Origin: Anaeramoeba flamelloides
Lineage: Eukaryota; Metamonada; Anaeramoebidae
Direction of reading: 5' to 3'
DNA length: 64,000 bases
Assembly: GCA_027625915.1 (NCBI GenBank)
Contig: JANTQA010000015.1
Location: 3,687,001 to 3,751,000, forward strand
Part shown: positions 10,921 through 24,300 of the stretch, piece after piece
Layout: every line of letters starts with the position of its first letter
Position numbering within the stretch: position 1 is the stretch's first letter
The notes under the pieces: model-generated
What the model was told of the DNA's origin: nothing
The model's database searches: none
Seen by the model: only the letters and a program-made list of their open reading frames with translations
Program-made: the position numbers and the translations under genes

Positions 10921-11719
10921 AAAAATTTTTTTTTAAACATTGTTTTTCAGTTAAAATAAAAATAAAAATCATTTTTTTGAGATGTTTAAAAAAAAAATTT
11001 TTTTTTCAAAGTTACCAATTTTTAGTGCTTTAAAAAATATTTTGAAAAAAAAATTTTATATACATTTTTAAAATTTTCAATTTTGAAAAAAGTCAAAAAA
11101 CACCCATTTTAAATACTAAATATTTTCGAACCCACTAACCCTCATAATGTTTAAATTTAAAAAATTCAAAAAAAATCAAAATAAAAAATTTTTTAAAAAA
11201 ATTTTTTTGTCTATGACAAATAGATTTTTTATATTTCATTTTATCAACCAATATTCACAGTAACTTATGTATTTTTATAAATAACTTGGATAAAAGTGAA
11301 AAAAAAAAAAAAAAAATTTTTTTAATCTAAAAAAAAAATTTCAAAATTAAAAATTTTATAACTATTGTAGTTAAAAATATATTATAAATATAATATTTGA
11401 GTAAATCAAAAATGGGAAAATCAAAAGAGTGGTAAAAAAATTTTCAAAAAAAAATATTTTTTTAAACCTTAATTTTATCAATTTTTTTCACCAAAATCAT
11501 ATTTTCGATCAAAAATTACCCTAGTAAGATGATATTTAAAACACCAAAAAAAAATTATTTTTGTGTAAAAAGGTACCTTTTTTAAAAATGAAAAATTCTA
11601 AATTTCAAAAAAAAATTTTTTTTTGACAAAAAATCGAAAATTGAGAATAACTTCTAAACTAGAGGATATACAGAGCTCTAAACTTAAAAAATCATCTTTT
11701 TAGATTATTTTGATTTTGG

Positions 11720-14700
11720 AACGATGAGTAATTCGCCCAGAGATCCAATATTTAAAAATTCGATTTTTTTCAATTTATACTTGTGTACTAGAACAAAATA
11801 TTGATATCGCTTTAATCCAAGAAACAAAATTAAAAAAATCAATTTATTTAAGGTCTTACAAATCCATAAACAAAAAAGCTTATGGGTCGGATTCATCCAA
11901 AGGTGGATTATCAATTATCTTTAAACCACATCTCAAATTTTTCATCTCAGAAAAACTAATTTCTAATGAAGACTTTATGGGAATAAATTTATTTGACCTC
12001 CATATCATCAATTGTTATGGAAGACATTACGATACCAAAACAAAAATTAATTATCAGAAAAAATTCCAAGAAAAATTAAGAAAATTGAGCCAACAATTAA
12101 AAAATCAAAAATTATTAATTGCGGGTGATTTCAATTTAGACAACCAACAACTCAATAAACTAGAATTTTTAGAAAAATCAAACCTCGAAATTCTCAAAAA
12201 TGAAACCTCTTCAAGAAAAAGAAATATTGACCACTTTATATCACACTCAATCCTATTTCAAAATTCCACAAATTCAATTCTACAAACTCCAAAAATATTT
12301 CAAGACGAAACTAATCTTTCGGATCATAAAGGAGTAGTCAATAATCTAATGATAAATAGAGATTTGGAAATTGAAGACGTTTATATGTGTAAAGATCCAA
12401 CAATCTTTCAACAAAAATTTATTGAAATTGCTCAACAAAATAATTTCCAATTAAATCAAAAAAAATTTTACAAATTTTCAGGAAGAATTCAAAATGAAAA
12501 ATCGAGTTATTAATGAATTATCTCAAGAACAAAACCAAACTTTAAAACTAATTACAAATTTAATCTCAAATCCTGCAATTAAAAAAATTGTTACTAGAAA
12601 CAAATATAAAAATTGGGAAAAAATTCTAGATAAAATTAATTTTGAATTCCAATGTAATAATATTAATTGGTGGAAGCATCAAAATAGAAACAAAGGAAAC
12701 AATCTAAAAATGATCAAAAATAATCAAAAAATGGAGAAAGAATATTTTGCTCATGTAAATTCTATTACAAATCCAGTCAACCAAGAATTACTTCAACAAA
12801 TTACAGATACAAAAAACTCTTTAAAACAAAAAATAATACTCAAAATCAAAATAAAACTGATCCAAACAAGCCTTTTTTCTCAGTAGAAGAAATCAGAGAA
12901 CAAATCCAATGGATCAAAAATAAATCAACAAAATATTTTGATAAACTTAAATTGTACAAGCAAGAACAAACTCAAAATCAACAAAATCAAAATGAAACTT
13001 ACAATCAATTCATCGCCTCTATCCAAAAAGTTTTCAATAATTGGATAAAAAATCCAAATACAGTCAGTTTCACTTTTAAGGCACAAACTTTCAACGAAAT
13101 TTAAAGCACAAAAAAATCTCAAATTAAGGCACAAAATTTGTAATTTTTTTTTTTACAATTTATTTTTACTAGAATCTGAATTTTGTGCTTTAATTTGAGA
13201 TTTTTTTTGTGCCTTAAATTTCGTTGATAGTTTGTGCCTTAAAAGTGAAACTGACTGTAACTCAACTATCAATTTCATTAAAGAAAGAGACTTATTATTC
13301 ATCCATAAGAAGGGAGACGAAGGCCTCACCTTAAATTATCGCCCAATCTCAATCAACTCTTCTTTAGCAAGAATATTTCTAAAACTTCTATACAAAAAAA
13401 ATTGAAAAAAACCTGGGTTAATATTGATCCGAAACAATTTGGATTCAGAACTAAATTCGATACAAGGATAGCAGTCAAAAACTTTCTTTATAATTACCAA
13501 AAGGAAAAAAAAGAAAAACAAAAATTGCTGGGCAATTACAATTGATTTAGCTAAATGTTTCGACTCAATTCCTCACAAATTAATTGTTAAAACAATTTCA
13601 AAATTTATTGATGACAAATTAATTGTTAACTTTCTACAAAGCTATTATGCGGGTGATGGTAGAGGTGTATATCAAGGGGATCCTCTCTCACCAATTATTT
13701 TTGCTTATATTACTCATTTCATTTTAGAAAGAATCAAACCTCATACAAATCATGTCCAAATGTATGCAGATGATTTAATTATAATTCTAAATGGAAAAGA
13801 TCAAAAAGAAATCATAAATAACAAACTCAAACCCATCTACAAAATTATCAAAAAATTTTGGACTCAAAGTAAATGAAAAAAAAAACCGAAATTACTCAGG
13901 ATCTATCTTCGATTAAATATTTAGGAATTTGGTTGGAAAAAGAGAAACATATCAAAATGAACCTCCAAAAGCCTCAATAAACTTTTCAAACTACTATTAT
14001 ATCTATTGTAATAGTAATCTTTCAAATGCTTTGAGAATTCAACTTTTTAAGTCAATCATTCTCCCTCAAATTCTATATGGTTTAGATATTTATAATCTAA
14101 ATAATAAAGAAATTAAAACTATTGATATTTGGATCAATAAAAAACTGAAATGTATTCTTAAAATTCAACATGGAACTCCAACAGATATTTTGAGAATGGA
14201 AACACGAATAGAACCAATCCAATTTTCTATATTAAAAAGAAAAGCCAAATTCATTCAGAAAATATCAGAATTGAATCTCAAATATTTATCACAGGAACTC
14301 AAGCTTCCAGATATTCCAAATATTAATTGGAAGTTCAAATCCTCGCTTCAACTCAAAAATCAATTTAAAAATTATTATATTCAATTAATACAGGATAAGA
14401 TCGATAAAAAGCCAAAACAGGGAGAATTGGAAATTGAAAAAATATTTAAAAATGACAAATTTTCCAAACAACTTTTGGGAAAAACAAGATTACTTACAGT
14501 GGAAATCTTCATCTACTCTTTTCAAATTTAAATCTTTCACAAATGGATTGAAAAGGTATTCTTATCACTTGGACAAACCTGACTCGTCTAAAGATTGCCA
14601 TTGTAAAAATGATCAAGACGAAACAATAGATCATTTTATCTGGGATTGCCCCAAATACAAAAAAAGCAGAAGTATTTGGAAGGCCAAATTAGGAGAATTA

Positions 14701-14880
14701 AAATCTATTAATAGAACTAATCTATTTAATCAAAAGGACACATATATAATATTCAGATTAATGAAAAACAAAGAAATTTATGAGATTTCAATGGAATTCT
14801 TTCTTAAAAATTTGAAAATTAGAGCAATAATTAATCAGAATTCACATCAATAATTTCTTTCCTAAACCCTCCCTCTCCAA
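11720..14880 (+). mobile_element. LINE retrotransposon (APE endonuclease + reverse transcriptase), decayed
   Basis: The first part encodes an AP-type endonuclease, with ALIQETKL near 11800, the GDFN motif at 12124-12135, IDHF near 12228 and SDHKG at 12319-12333. A reverse transcriptase follows: NYRPIS near 13334, DLAKCFDS near 13545, YQGDPLSP near 13669 and the catalytic YADD at 13762-13773. A zinc-knuckle region (CHCKNDQDETIDHF..CP) lies near 14594-14680, as in zf-RVT-type LINE C-termini. The coding sequence is split by several frame changes and stops, and a MITE sits between endonuclease and RT (13061-13257), so the element is dead. A CT-rich tract follows the last codons; the exact 5' and 3' ends and any target duplication are not visible. 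Family assignment beyond APE-type non-LTR is not possible here. Confidence 0.92.
13061..13257. mobile_element. Palindromic MITE, copy 5, nested in the LINE
   Basis: A 197-bp copy with TA on both sides, inserted into the LINE. Its arms are close to those of copies 3, 4 and 6, so this insertion is younger than the LINE. Confidence 0.92.
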
Positions 14881-16320
14881 CTCGTTTCATCCTCTTCTCT
14901 CTCTCTCTCTCTTTTTTATTTTCTTATCTTTATTCTTTCTTTTCTTCTCTTTTATTCTTATTCTCTTCTTTCTTTTTACTTTTTATATTTTTCTTCTACG
15001 AGGACTGTTCTGAAATGATCAAACTTTTCTCTTCAGATGTTGTAAAAATAATCCATATCTTCTTGATTTGGGTATACAATTTTTTTACAGTATTCATTTG
15101 AAGTTCATTTTCTCAACAAAACTCCTCTTTTACAAGGCGACAAATCATTCGATTTTTCCTCCCCATAAATAAACATCATCATTAATATGGATTTTCCAAT
15201 TTTCATTAGAAAATAAAGTATTTGAAAATCGAAACAAATCCCACGAATAAATCTTTTTTTTTGAAGAAGAAGAATTTAAAAAATATAAAATATTTTTATT
15301 AAACCAAATCTGAATTAGATGAATTAAATCGAAATTGTCATCAAACTCATTTTTGAAAATTCATTTGAATAATGAGTAATGTCTTTGCTTGATTTTTTCA
15401 AATAAAAAATTCCCAAAATATCCAAACAAATTGAGTAATTTTAAAAAAATGATATCAAATTTTAAACTTAAGATTGAGAAATAAACAATTTTTTTAATTT
15501 TTAATTTTATTTTTTAGTTGATTTGAAAATATATTATACTTTGATATCTCAACCCCACCCATAGATTAGAAATTTTATTAATGATTTCATAATTGATATA
15601 AGTTATTGCCAAAAAAAGTGGAGCAAATTTATTTAATAATATATTTTTTAAAATTACAAAATTTGATACCCGTTACAAGATTATTGTTTTTGGTTTTCCA
15701 GGGACTTAAATTTTTCCGTTATTTTGACCGTGTTTCTATATTTTCATTGTAAACACACAATTATATATATATTTAATGAATTAGGTAAAAAAACTAATTA
15801 TTAAATTTGAAAAAAATAAGAATATATTTGATAATCATTTTTTTTTCTTTCTGGGTGCAAATTTCCTGAAATAAGTTTGAATAAATTATTCAAAATAAAA
15901 TTAATTATATTTAAATACAAACAAACTGATATATAATAAGTATCTCAAAAAGTTACTTGTTTTTTGTTTTTGGTAGGTTTTTATTTATTCAAGAGTTTTT
16001 CAGATAATACTATTTAATAATTAAGACAGACCTAAAATTGTTTTCTTAATTAATATAAAAAATGGTTGGTAATTCAAAAGTAAGTGATAATTTCAAGATT
16101 GTGAGTAAAAAAAATACGTATAATTCTATAAAAATAAATGGGAATAGTAACTGTTTTAAAAATGTGAGTAATCCAAGTTTTATAAAGTACACACAAACTA
16201 TTTAAAACAATAGAATTAGTCAGTTTGAATTTTCATTTCCAAAGTTTTTTTTCCACTCTTTTTTCAAAAGTTTATATTAAAAATCATATCAATATAAATA
16301 AAAATATTTCAAACTTTGAT
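14881..16320. other. Non-coding stretch downstream of the LINE
   Basis: Starts with a CT-rich tract (14890-15000) that may be LINE tail, then ordinary AT-rich sequence without supported genes. Confidence 0.6.
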
Positions 16321-16324
16321 TTAA

Positions 16325-17525
16325 GGGGGTAAGTACATTTTTAATTTTTTGAGTGCCACCATTTATGTAAAACTGAATTCTTCAAATCATTTCTTTCACC
16401 AAATACAGTGATATTTTAATAAATACTTGAGTGGAATATATCCTAGTATAAGATATTTTCATACCAATAAAAAAATGTAAATCAAAAAAATGAAAAAATC
16501 GATCAAAAAAAAAAAAATTAAAATCGTTTATTACTTGATCTTATCTATAAAATTTTACACAATTACTTATTCTTTATTAGGTTTTATTTTTAATTCTTGA
16601 TGAAAATAATTTTGTTTGTATAATTTTTGATAAAAAAATTACTGTTTATTTCTTAAGAATTTCCAAAATGAATTTAAAAATCCTTTTTTTCTTTAATTCA
16701 TCTAAATATAGTTTTAGTCCAGAAAATCGGAGATTTTTTTAATTCTTCTTTAGAATAAGGGTTTATTGGACAAATTCGTTTGGTTTTATAATTATTTATT
16801 TTCCATTAAAATGAGAACTAAAAAAATTTCTGAATTTTGATTGAAATGTTTTCATGAATTTTTCAATTATTTTGATTTAAATTTTTTGTAGCTGTGTTTT
16901 GATTCCAAGAATTCGACCCCTTTATTTTAATTTTTGAAATAGTATTCTTTGTTTTGGCTTTGTTTGATAAAAATATTTTAAAAAAGAATTTTGATAATAA
17001 ATTTGTCACATAAGGTGTTTTTAAAATAATAATAAATAGTAATGGGGAGAGAAATTCAAGGAAAAAAATAGTTTGTATTCATGCAAACTAAGAAGATAAA
17101 GAAAACTAATCTTGGAAAATAGGCTTTTATCGATTTTTTTTTTTTTTTCATTCTTGATTTAAACAAATTTATTTGAAATGTAGATCTTTCTTGTTTGGTC
17201 TTCTAAAAGAAAATATTTTTTTCAAATGCACACCTTTTCGAGTATATTTTGTTGGTTTACTGTTTGACTAATTTCAATCATTCATATAAACACATTTCAG
17301 GATCCAAAACAAAATTTAATAAAACCAAAAATTTAATCAAAACAAAATGTTCAAAAAATTGAAAAATTCAAGATTCAACTCTTAATTACTTTGATTCTTT
17401 TCACAAATAGACTAGCGATAGGTCTTTTGGTTCCAAAGTTTCAAATCTAGTGGCACTCAAAAAATTTTTTTGAGTAATGTTCATAGGATTAAAATTTTTC
17501 AAAATTGAAAAATGTACTTCCTTCC
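16325..17525. mobile_element. TTAA-flanked non-autonomous element, family 2
   Basis: Inverted termini GGGGGTAAGTACATTTTT and (reverse complement of the right end) GGAAGGAAGTACATTTTTC lie next to TTAA on both sides (16321-16324 and 17526-17529). A GAGTGCCAC block also recurs inverted inside both ends. The 1.2 kb between has no coding frame. TTAA duplication is typical of piggyBac and Sola3 elements; which of these is involved is inference. Confidence 0.65.
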
Positions 17526-17762
17526 TTAAATGAAAATTCTAGAAATAGTTAACAGTCTACAAATTAAATACCAACCAGAAGACCACTCTACCAAGGATAT
17601 CCAAGATTTTTGAAATCCAAAACAACATATTGTTTCCCAATTCGAACAAAGCAAAATAGATTAAAATTTTTCATTTTTTTTTGTTAATAATCCAAACTCA
17701 TCTTGTTATTTTAGTATTAAAAATTTCAAAAACAAACCAAATTCTTCAAATTCACAAACGCA

Positions 17763-18269
17763 ATGTCAAGTGTACCAAACGACACACGAGCAATCAAAGA
17801 TATCTTGTCTTCAATGGATGTGCAAGATTACGATCCACAAGTTGTTTTGCAATTGTGGGAATTTGTTCACAATTATGCATCAGAAGTTCTGGATCGTGCA
17901 AGCAGCTATGCTAAGCACGCCAACAGAAGCGAAAACATTAATGAGCAAGACATCAAACTTGCAATTAAAAACCATGTTGAAATGAACTTTCAAAAGATCC
18001 CACCAAACCCTTTCTTATTCAAATTAGCACAAGAAAGAAATTCCTTGCCTTTGCGTATCCCTCGTGGCAAATATGGGATCATTTTACCCGAGGATGATAA
18101 CACAACCATTAAGCCTAATTATAGTATTATTACAAAGCCACCAAAAAAAAAAAAGAAATCAAAAAAGAAAAGAATTAACAAAACTCAAACAGAAAACCAA
18201 CTACAACAACAACAACAACAAAATACTCTGAATAACCAAAACGAAATGGAGATCGAAAAAGAAAATTAA
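17763..18269 (+). CDS. TAF9: TAF9, TFIID/SAGA histone-fold subunit
   Basis: A 168-residue protein from an ATG at 17763, without introns. TAF9 pairs with TAF6 as a histone-fold dimer in the core of TFIID and, in many eukaryotes, in the SAGA coactivator in the nucleus. Residues ~6-72 form the H3-like histone fold (TRAIKDILSSMDV, YDPQVVLQLWEFV, YAKHANRS, DIKLAIKNH). The TAF9-specific conserved block follows: FLFKLAQERNSLPL at ~93-107, then KYGIILPEDD and IKPNYSI at ~112-131. The tail is a lysine cluster (KKKKKSKKK) and a glutamine run, a plausible nuclear-localisation and flexible segment. Length matches the short fungal-type TAF9. It faces the HOOK gene tail to tail, with a 3-kb gap holding a TTAA element. 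A yeast-style gene duplication (TAF9B) cannot be excluded from one copy. Confidence 0.95.
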   Translation: MSSVPNDTRAIKDILSSMDVQDYDPQVVLQLWEFVHNYASEVLDRASSYAKHANRSENINEQDIKLAIKNHVEMNFQKIPPNPFLFKLAQERNSLPLRIPRGKYGIILPEDDNTTIKPNYSIITKPPKKKKKSKKKRINKTQTENQLQQQQQQNTLNNQNEMEIEKEN

Positions 18270-18989
18270 ATCTAATTTCTTTTTTATTTGTTTTTTATTT
18301 TTTTTGTTATTTTTTTTTTTAAGTACACAAGACCCTTAAATTCATTGGAAATTGCTTTCTATTTTTGATTCAAATCTAAAGACAAAAACGATTGGAGTGC
18401 ATTATTAATTTGAAAATTAATTGATCTTTATCTCTTATTAACAAGTATTTTCAAAGAATGAAACTGAAAAAAGTGTTTATTGGAATGATTATCAACAGTC
18501 ATAAAATCCCCAAAGCAAGCAAATGAAAAATATCTTAAACTGTTCAAATTTCGTTCTTTTTTTTGAACAATTTTGTCCAAAAAATCAAAAAAGATTTTTA
18601 GAATTTCGAAATTTAGAGACACCATAAAAAAAATAGTCTTTTAAAATAATAAGAAATCGTAAGGGATCGTAAAAAGCACTTTTTATCATTTATCATTTCT
18701 GAAAAATTTTCTAATCTCAATTTAAATTTGATTCAAGAAATGAATATAAATGAGATAACAAGATACAATCAATAATGTATAAATTTAGCTGTAAAACAGG
18801 AATATATTTTTGAATTTTTATGAATATAATCAATTCATCAGAAAAATGGAATTTATGATGGGTTTGAAATTTCCTGGTTTTATATTTGAAAGTTATTTAA
18901 AAATCAAAAAGAAAAAAGAAATAAGTAACAAAATAATTTTCCAAAATTTTTCAATTTAATTCAAAAAATTACTTTCCATATATTTTCAA
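18270..18989. other. 3' flank of TAF9, non-coding
   Basis: T-rich 3' sequence, then AT-rich DNA with only chance short frames. Confidence 0.6.
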
Positions 18990-18993
18990 TTAA

Positions 18994-19743
18994 GTGATGA
19001 GCGTCACCATACATTTCTCAATAATCAAAGTATTCTGTAATTGGGTGTAAATGATATTAGTACGCTATGGCTCAAATATCTCTAAAAAATCTATTATAAA
19101 TCTTATTGCATAATAAATTATTACATTTTTTACTAAGGAACACTATTAAGAAAGTTTCATTTTGAAAAAATTTTATTTAATTCCTTTTCCAAATCTAAAA
19201 ATAGAAACCCAAAATACATTATTCTGGTATTTAATAATTTAGATTTAGAACTTCCAAAAGCAACTATTTTTATAATTTTTGAATTTCATCGATTAACTCA
19301 ATAATCATCAACATAAAGACACAAAGACCGATTAATTTTGTTTGCTTTTGATAAAGCTACTTGTATCATCAATATATTTCCATGATTTGAGAAATAATTT
19401 GTCAAAAAACTTTATTGGTTAATTATTTAATTTTTTTTTAAAAAAAAACGAATTTTTTAGAAACTAATCTACATTTCGCCACAAATTTAAGAAAGATATT
19501 TTGTAACTTTGTAGTCTTCAGATTGTTAATTCAACCTTTAAATTTGTGGCTAAATGCAGATTTTAATCTGAAATTGTTTGGTTTTTTACTAATACAAGGA
19601 TCGTTTTTAATTGATGAGATCAACAAATATTACTACTTGACTAATCGATTTTTTAGAGACATTTGAACAATTAAGCACTAATGTGATTAGCCCAATAACA
19701 ACATACTTTGATCGTACACTTCTCCCTGGTAGACACTAATCAC
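18994..19743. mobile_element. TTAA-flanked non-autonomous element, family 1, copy 1
   Basis: A 750-bp element whose two ends are imperfect inverted repeats for ~90 bp (GTGATGAGCGTC on the left; GTGATTAGTGTCTACC as the reverse complement of the right). Internal shared blocks are ATCAAAGTAT, TATTAGT and TCTCTAAAAAAT. It is flanked by TTAA on the left (18990-18993) and TATA on the right. It is inverted relative to the 31166-31918 copy, has no coding capacity, and the many differences between copies suggest great age. Confidence 0.8.
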
Positions 19744-19747
19744 TATA

Positions 19748-21352
19748 GTGAAAAAAAGAAAGAATCTACTAAATTCTTACAAATTCTAAAAAAACAGCTT
19801 TTAATTTTTTCGTAATTTAAGTTTGAAAAAAAAAATTTTCTTTTAATTTCTTAAATCAAAAACTAATCAATAAATGATACCCCAATAATCCAAATAAAGG
19901 AAAAGAACCCAATAAAAAGATTATCAATAATAAATAAAAATTTCTACAATATGTGCATAATATTTGATTTTTCCCAATTCTTTTAAACTCAGAAAAAAAA
20001 CCTAGAAACAATATTCAAGAGTAGTACATAAGGTACCCAGATTTATATTTTTTTTTTTACTATCTTAATTAATTTTTTATTTCAAATTTATACTGTTTTT
20101 TTTTTTTTCTTAATTACTGTAAGTTTTCTCACCATAAGGGATTTGATTAAAAATTCTTGAAATTAACAATAAATTTCATATTTTTGATAAATCATGTGAA
20201 ATATTTCTGGGTATTTTATCTAATAATAACTTTTTAATACTGTTTCTTATCTAATATTTATGAAAATTTTTTTTTTATTTGATTCGGGGAAATTTATATC
20301 TTTCACTATATCATAAAAAGTGATTTATGTCTTAATAATTACTAGTACATCAATCAAAAACTGTAATTATTAATGAAATGGATAATTCTCTCATATGTTT
20401 AAAAATAATTTATTTTTAATTTTATTTTAAATAAAAGTGTAAAGTTTTGGACGTGGATGGTTTCTAATTGGTCATGAAAATGATAAATTTATTTTTATAT
20501 ATATATTTTAATTATTTTTCTTCTTCTCTTTTTTTAATTGATGATTTTTCTTTAATTACTCCTTTCTATAAATAAATAAATAAATAAATAAATTATAAGT
20601 GTAAAGTTTTAAATAATCAACTTTGTATAAATTTAATTTAGGAAAAAAATTACTCTATGGCTAATTATTTTGCACAAATAAAAAATATTGAAAAAAATTA
20701 CAGATCAGTATTCATTTGGAATTTGAAGATATCATTCAACAAAATTCAAAAATTCAAAAATCCCAAACGTTCTTTATCAATAACACTTTGCCAAGTTTGT
20801 AATTCTATAGCATTTTAAAGTATTATTTTGAAATATATCAGAATATAATATCGATGAGTATTCTATAATTAATCAAAATTGAAAATTAACGAATTAATGA
20901 AAAACATATCTATTCAAAACATTTGAGGTATGTAATTTATTTTTGTTTTTTTATTATTGTTTCTTTTCAAATTCAATTTTGTTTCGAAAAAATAATTTAA
21001 ATATTTTATCTTTGTATGAATACAAAATCTGAATTAAAAAAAACAAAAAAAAAAAAAAAAATTAAAAAATATTTTTGAAAGTTTCTAAATTGATGAAGAA
21101 TTTTTAAGTTTCTTATCTTAAATAAAACTCTCATTATAAAAGAGAAAAACTAGAAAAAAGACAACAAAAAAACAAAAAAAAAAAAAAATGAGAAAGTAGA
21201 GAAAAAAGTGAAAAAAGAAAAAAAAAAAGAAATATTCTTAAAATTGCCAAAAGAGAATTAAATTTATGATCATAAAAATGAAAAATCAAAGAATTTTTTT
21301 ATTATTCTCATTTTTTCAAATTAAGCAAGTAATCAATTTGCTATTGAAATTA
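19748..21352. other. Non-coding stretch, 3' of the HOOK gene
   Basis: AT-rich, with a TAAA tetranucleotide run near 20570-20592. No supported gene. Confidence 0.6.
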
Positions 21353-24300
21353 TTAATTTTCTATTTTGCCAGCCGTATTAGAGTTTTTTTTTTCTGATTT
21401 ATTATTTTCTTTTTCTGATCTATTATTTTCTTTTTCTGATTTATTATTTTCATTTTCCATTTTGAATTCTGTTAACTGAATTTTTAATTTATGATATTTG
21501 TCAACCATCAAATTATTTTTTTTAATTAACGCGTTAATTCTTTGGATTTTTTTTTTAGATTTTGCAGTGCCAATAGCGATTTGCTTTTTCAGTTTTTTAA
21601 TTAAGGCATCTTTTTGAACCATTTTTTGTTTGTTTTGATTGGAAGCACGTTTAAGTTTTTTATTATCCACTTGTACCTTTTCCAATTGTTTTTTTAATTG
21701 GATGCTTTGATTTTTACTCTGGATGATGGTATTGTTATTATTCTTATTCTTATTATTAATTTTTGGAATTGGGGTTGTTTTTTTTAATTTATTAATTTCT
21801 TTTTTTAATTTATTAATTTCAGTTAAAGTTAACTTATTTCGATCGGTATAAACTTTTTTTAATTGTCGGAATTTTTCTAACAAATTTTGATTTTTTTCGA
21901 TCAAACTGTTTATTTTTGTGTTCTTTTCAATATTTTGTTGGGTATAAATTTTGATCATTGTGTTTACTGCCTTAATTTGTTTTTTTCTTGTTTCATTATC
22001 ATTATCATCAACATCACCATCAACATCAACATCAACATCAACTTTTTTATTTAAATTCAATTGTATCGACGAATTAACTTCTGATTGGAGTTCTTCAATT
22101 TGCAGGTTATGTTTTTCTTTTTGTTCTTTTAAGGTTTTTTTTAATTGTTCATATTTATCAATAATTTTATTTTTTTGTCTAATTAAATTATTAATTTTTG
22201 TTGTTTTTTCTTTATTCTTTAACGAAAAATTTTTTAATTTTAAATTTTTTTGGGATACAATTTTTTGATATTTCATTTTGATTTCATTAATTTGTTTATT
22301 ATTAATTTTATTAACAGTTGTATTCGTTGGTTTATTTTTAATTAAATTTGGTTTTTTAGTCTTATTCTTGTTCACCTGAGGAATTTTCTTCTTATTGTCA
22401 ATCTTTGTCGTATTCTTTTTGATATTTTTTGGTTTTTTTGGAACTTTGTTCTGATTGGTGTTCTTTTGTTTTTTAGTTATCTTTTGATCATCTATATCTT
22501 TTTTTTTTTCATTGTCTTTTTGATCACTTTTATTACAAATTATTTTATTCTCTTGAATAATGGATTTATTTGCCTTTTCAAATTCCTTTTGTGCTTCATT
22601 AAAGAATTTAATTAATTCAATTGGGTTTATTTCTTGCTTATCTTGATTATCATTCTGGTTTATTTGGAATTTTTTTAAGAAATCTTGTTTAAAATCGGTA
22701 AAAAATTTTGGAAAGTCTTTATTGTAATTCTCAATTTTCTTTTTATTATTACTATTTTCTTTGACAAGATTGTTATATCTTGTATTTATAACATTTTTAA
22801 GATCGTTTGCTTTTTGTAATTCATTGTTGACAGTAAGATATGTTTTTTCCATTTTTTTTTGATCTTCTTGTAGAACTTTAATTTCTTTTTTTAAATTTTC
22901 AATTTCAGTTTGTTCTTCTTTATTAGCTTGTTCGTTTTTGTTAGTTTCTTTGACAAGATTATTATATCTTGTATTTAGATCATTATTAAGATCATTGGCT
23001 TTTTGTAATTCATTGTTAACAGTAAGATATTGTTTTTCCATTTTTTTTTGATCTTCTTGTAGAACTTTAATTTCTTTTTCTAAATTTTCATTTTTAGTTT
23101 GTTCTTCTTTATTAGCTTGTTCGTTTTTGTTATTTTCTTTGACAAGATTATTGTATCTTGTATTTATAACTTCTTTCAAATTATTTGCTTTTTGTAATTC
23201 ATTACTAACAGTAAGATATTTATCTTTCATTTTTTTTTGATCTTCTTGTAGAACTTTAATTTCTTTCTCTAAATTTTCATTTTTAGTTTGTTCTTCTTTA
23301 TGAGATTCTTCGTTTTTTTTATTTTCTTTGACAAGATTATTATATCTTGTATTTATGTCATTATTAAGATCATTGGCTTTTTGTAATTCATTGTTAGCAG
23401 TAATATATTTTTTTTCCATTTTTTTTTGATCTTCTTGTAGAACTTTAATTTCTTTTTTTAAATTTTCAATTTTATTTTTTTCTTCTTTTTGAGATTCTTC
23501 GTTTTTTTTATGTTCTTTGGCAAGATTATTGTATCTTGTATTTATAACTTCGTTCAGTTTATTTGCTTTCTGTAATTCATTATTAACATTGTGGTGTTTA
23601 TCTTCCATTTTTTTTTGATCTTCTTGAAGAACTTTAATTTCTTTTTCTAAATTTTCAATTTTATTTTGTTCTTCTTTATTAGATTCTTCGTTTTTTTTAT
23701 TTTCTTTGACAAGATGATTGTATCTTGTATTTATAACTTCTTTCAAATTATTTGCTTTTTGTAATTCATTATTAGCATTGTGGTATTTATTTTTCATTTT
23801 TTTTTGATCTTCTAGAAGGGATTTAATTTGTTTTTTTAAATTATCAATTTCAATTTGTTCTTTTTTCTTAGATTGTTCATTTTTTTGGGTAATTTTTTTT
23901 ATATCTTTTTTTTTATATGATTTATTTGTTTTTGATGTGTTTTGTTGGGGTTTTTTTTGGGGTGTTTGTTCGTTTTTATTCTCTGTTATCGTTTTTGGTG
24001 TTTTTTTTTTGGGTGTATTTGTCTTTGAATTGTTTTTTTGAGGTGTTTGTTTATTTGGTTGAATTGGAACAGAGTTATTGCTTTTTTTCAAATTTTTTTT
24101 TGGTGTATTATTTTTGTTTTTAACTTTTTGATTTTTTTGAGTTTTTCCAGTGTTCATTTTTGATGTATTTGCTTTTTCAGTTATCTTTTTTGGTGTATTT
24201 GTTGTTTGTGTGTTATTTTTATTAATTATCTTTTTTGGTGTGTTGTCTTTAGGTATTTGTTTATTTGGTTTGATTTTTGATTTATCTTCTTTTGGATTTT

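Larger units (their letters stand above)
9112..11719. other. AT-rich non-coding stretch
   Basis: Dominated by A and T homopolymers. Apart from a tRNA-like relic near 10410-10487 and a foldback at 10702-10920 I see no gene. Confidence 0.7.

Noticed and set aside
17681-17985. Two extra frames overlapping TAF9
   Set aside because: Shadows of the TAF9 histone fold in other frames.
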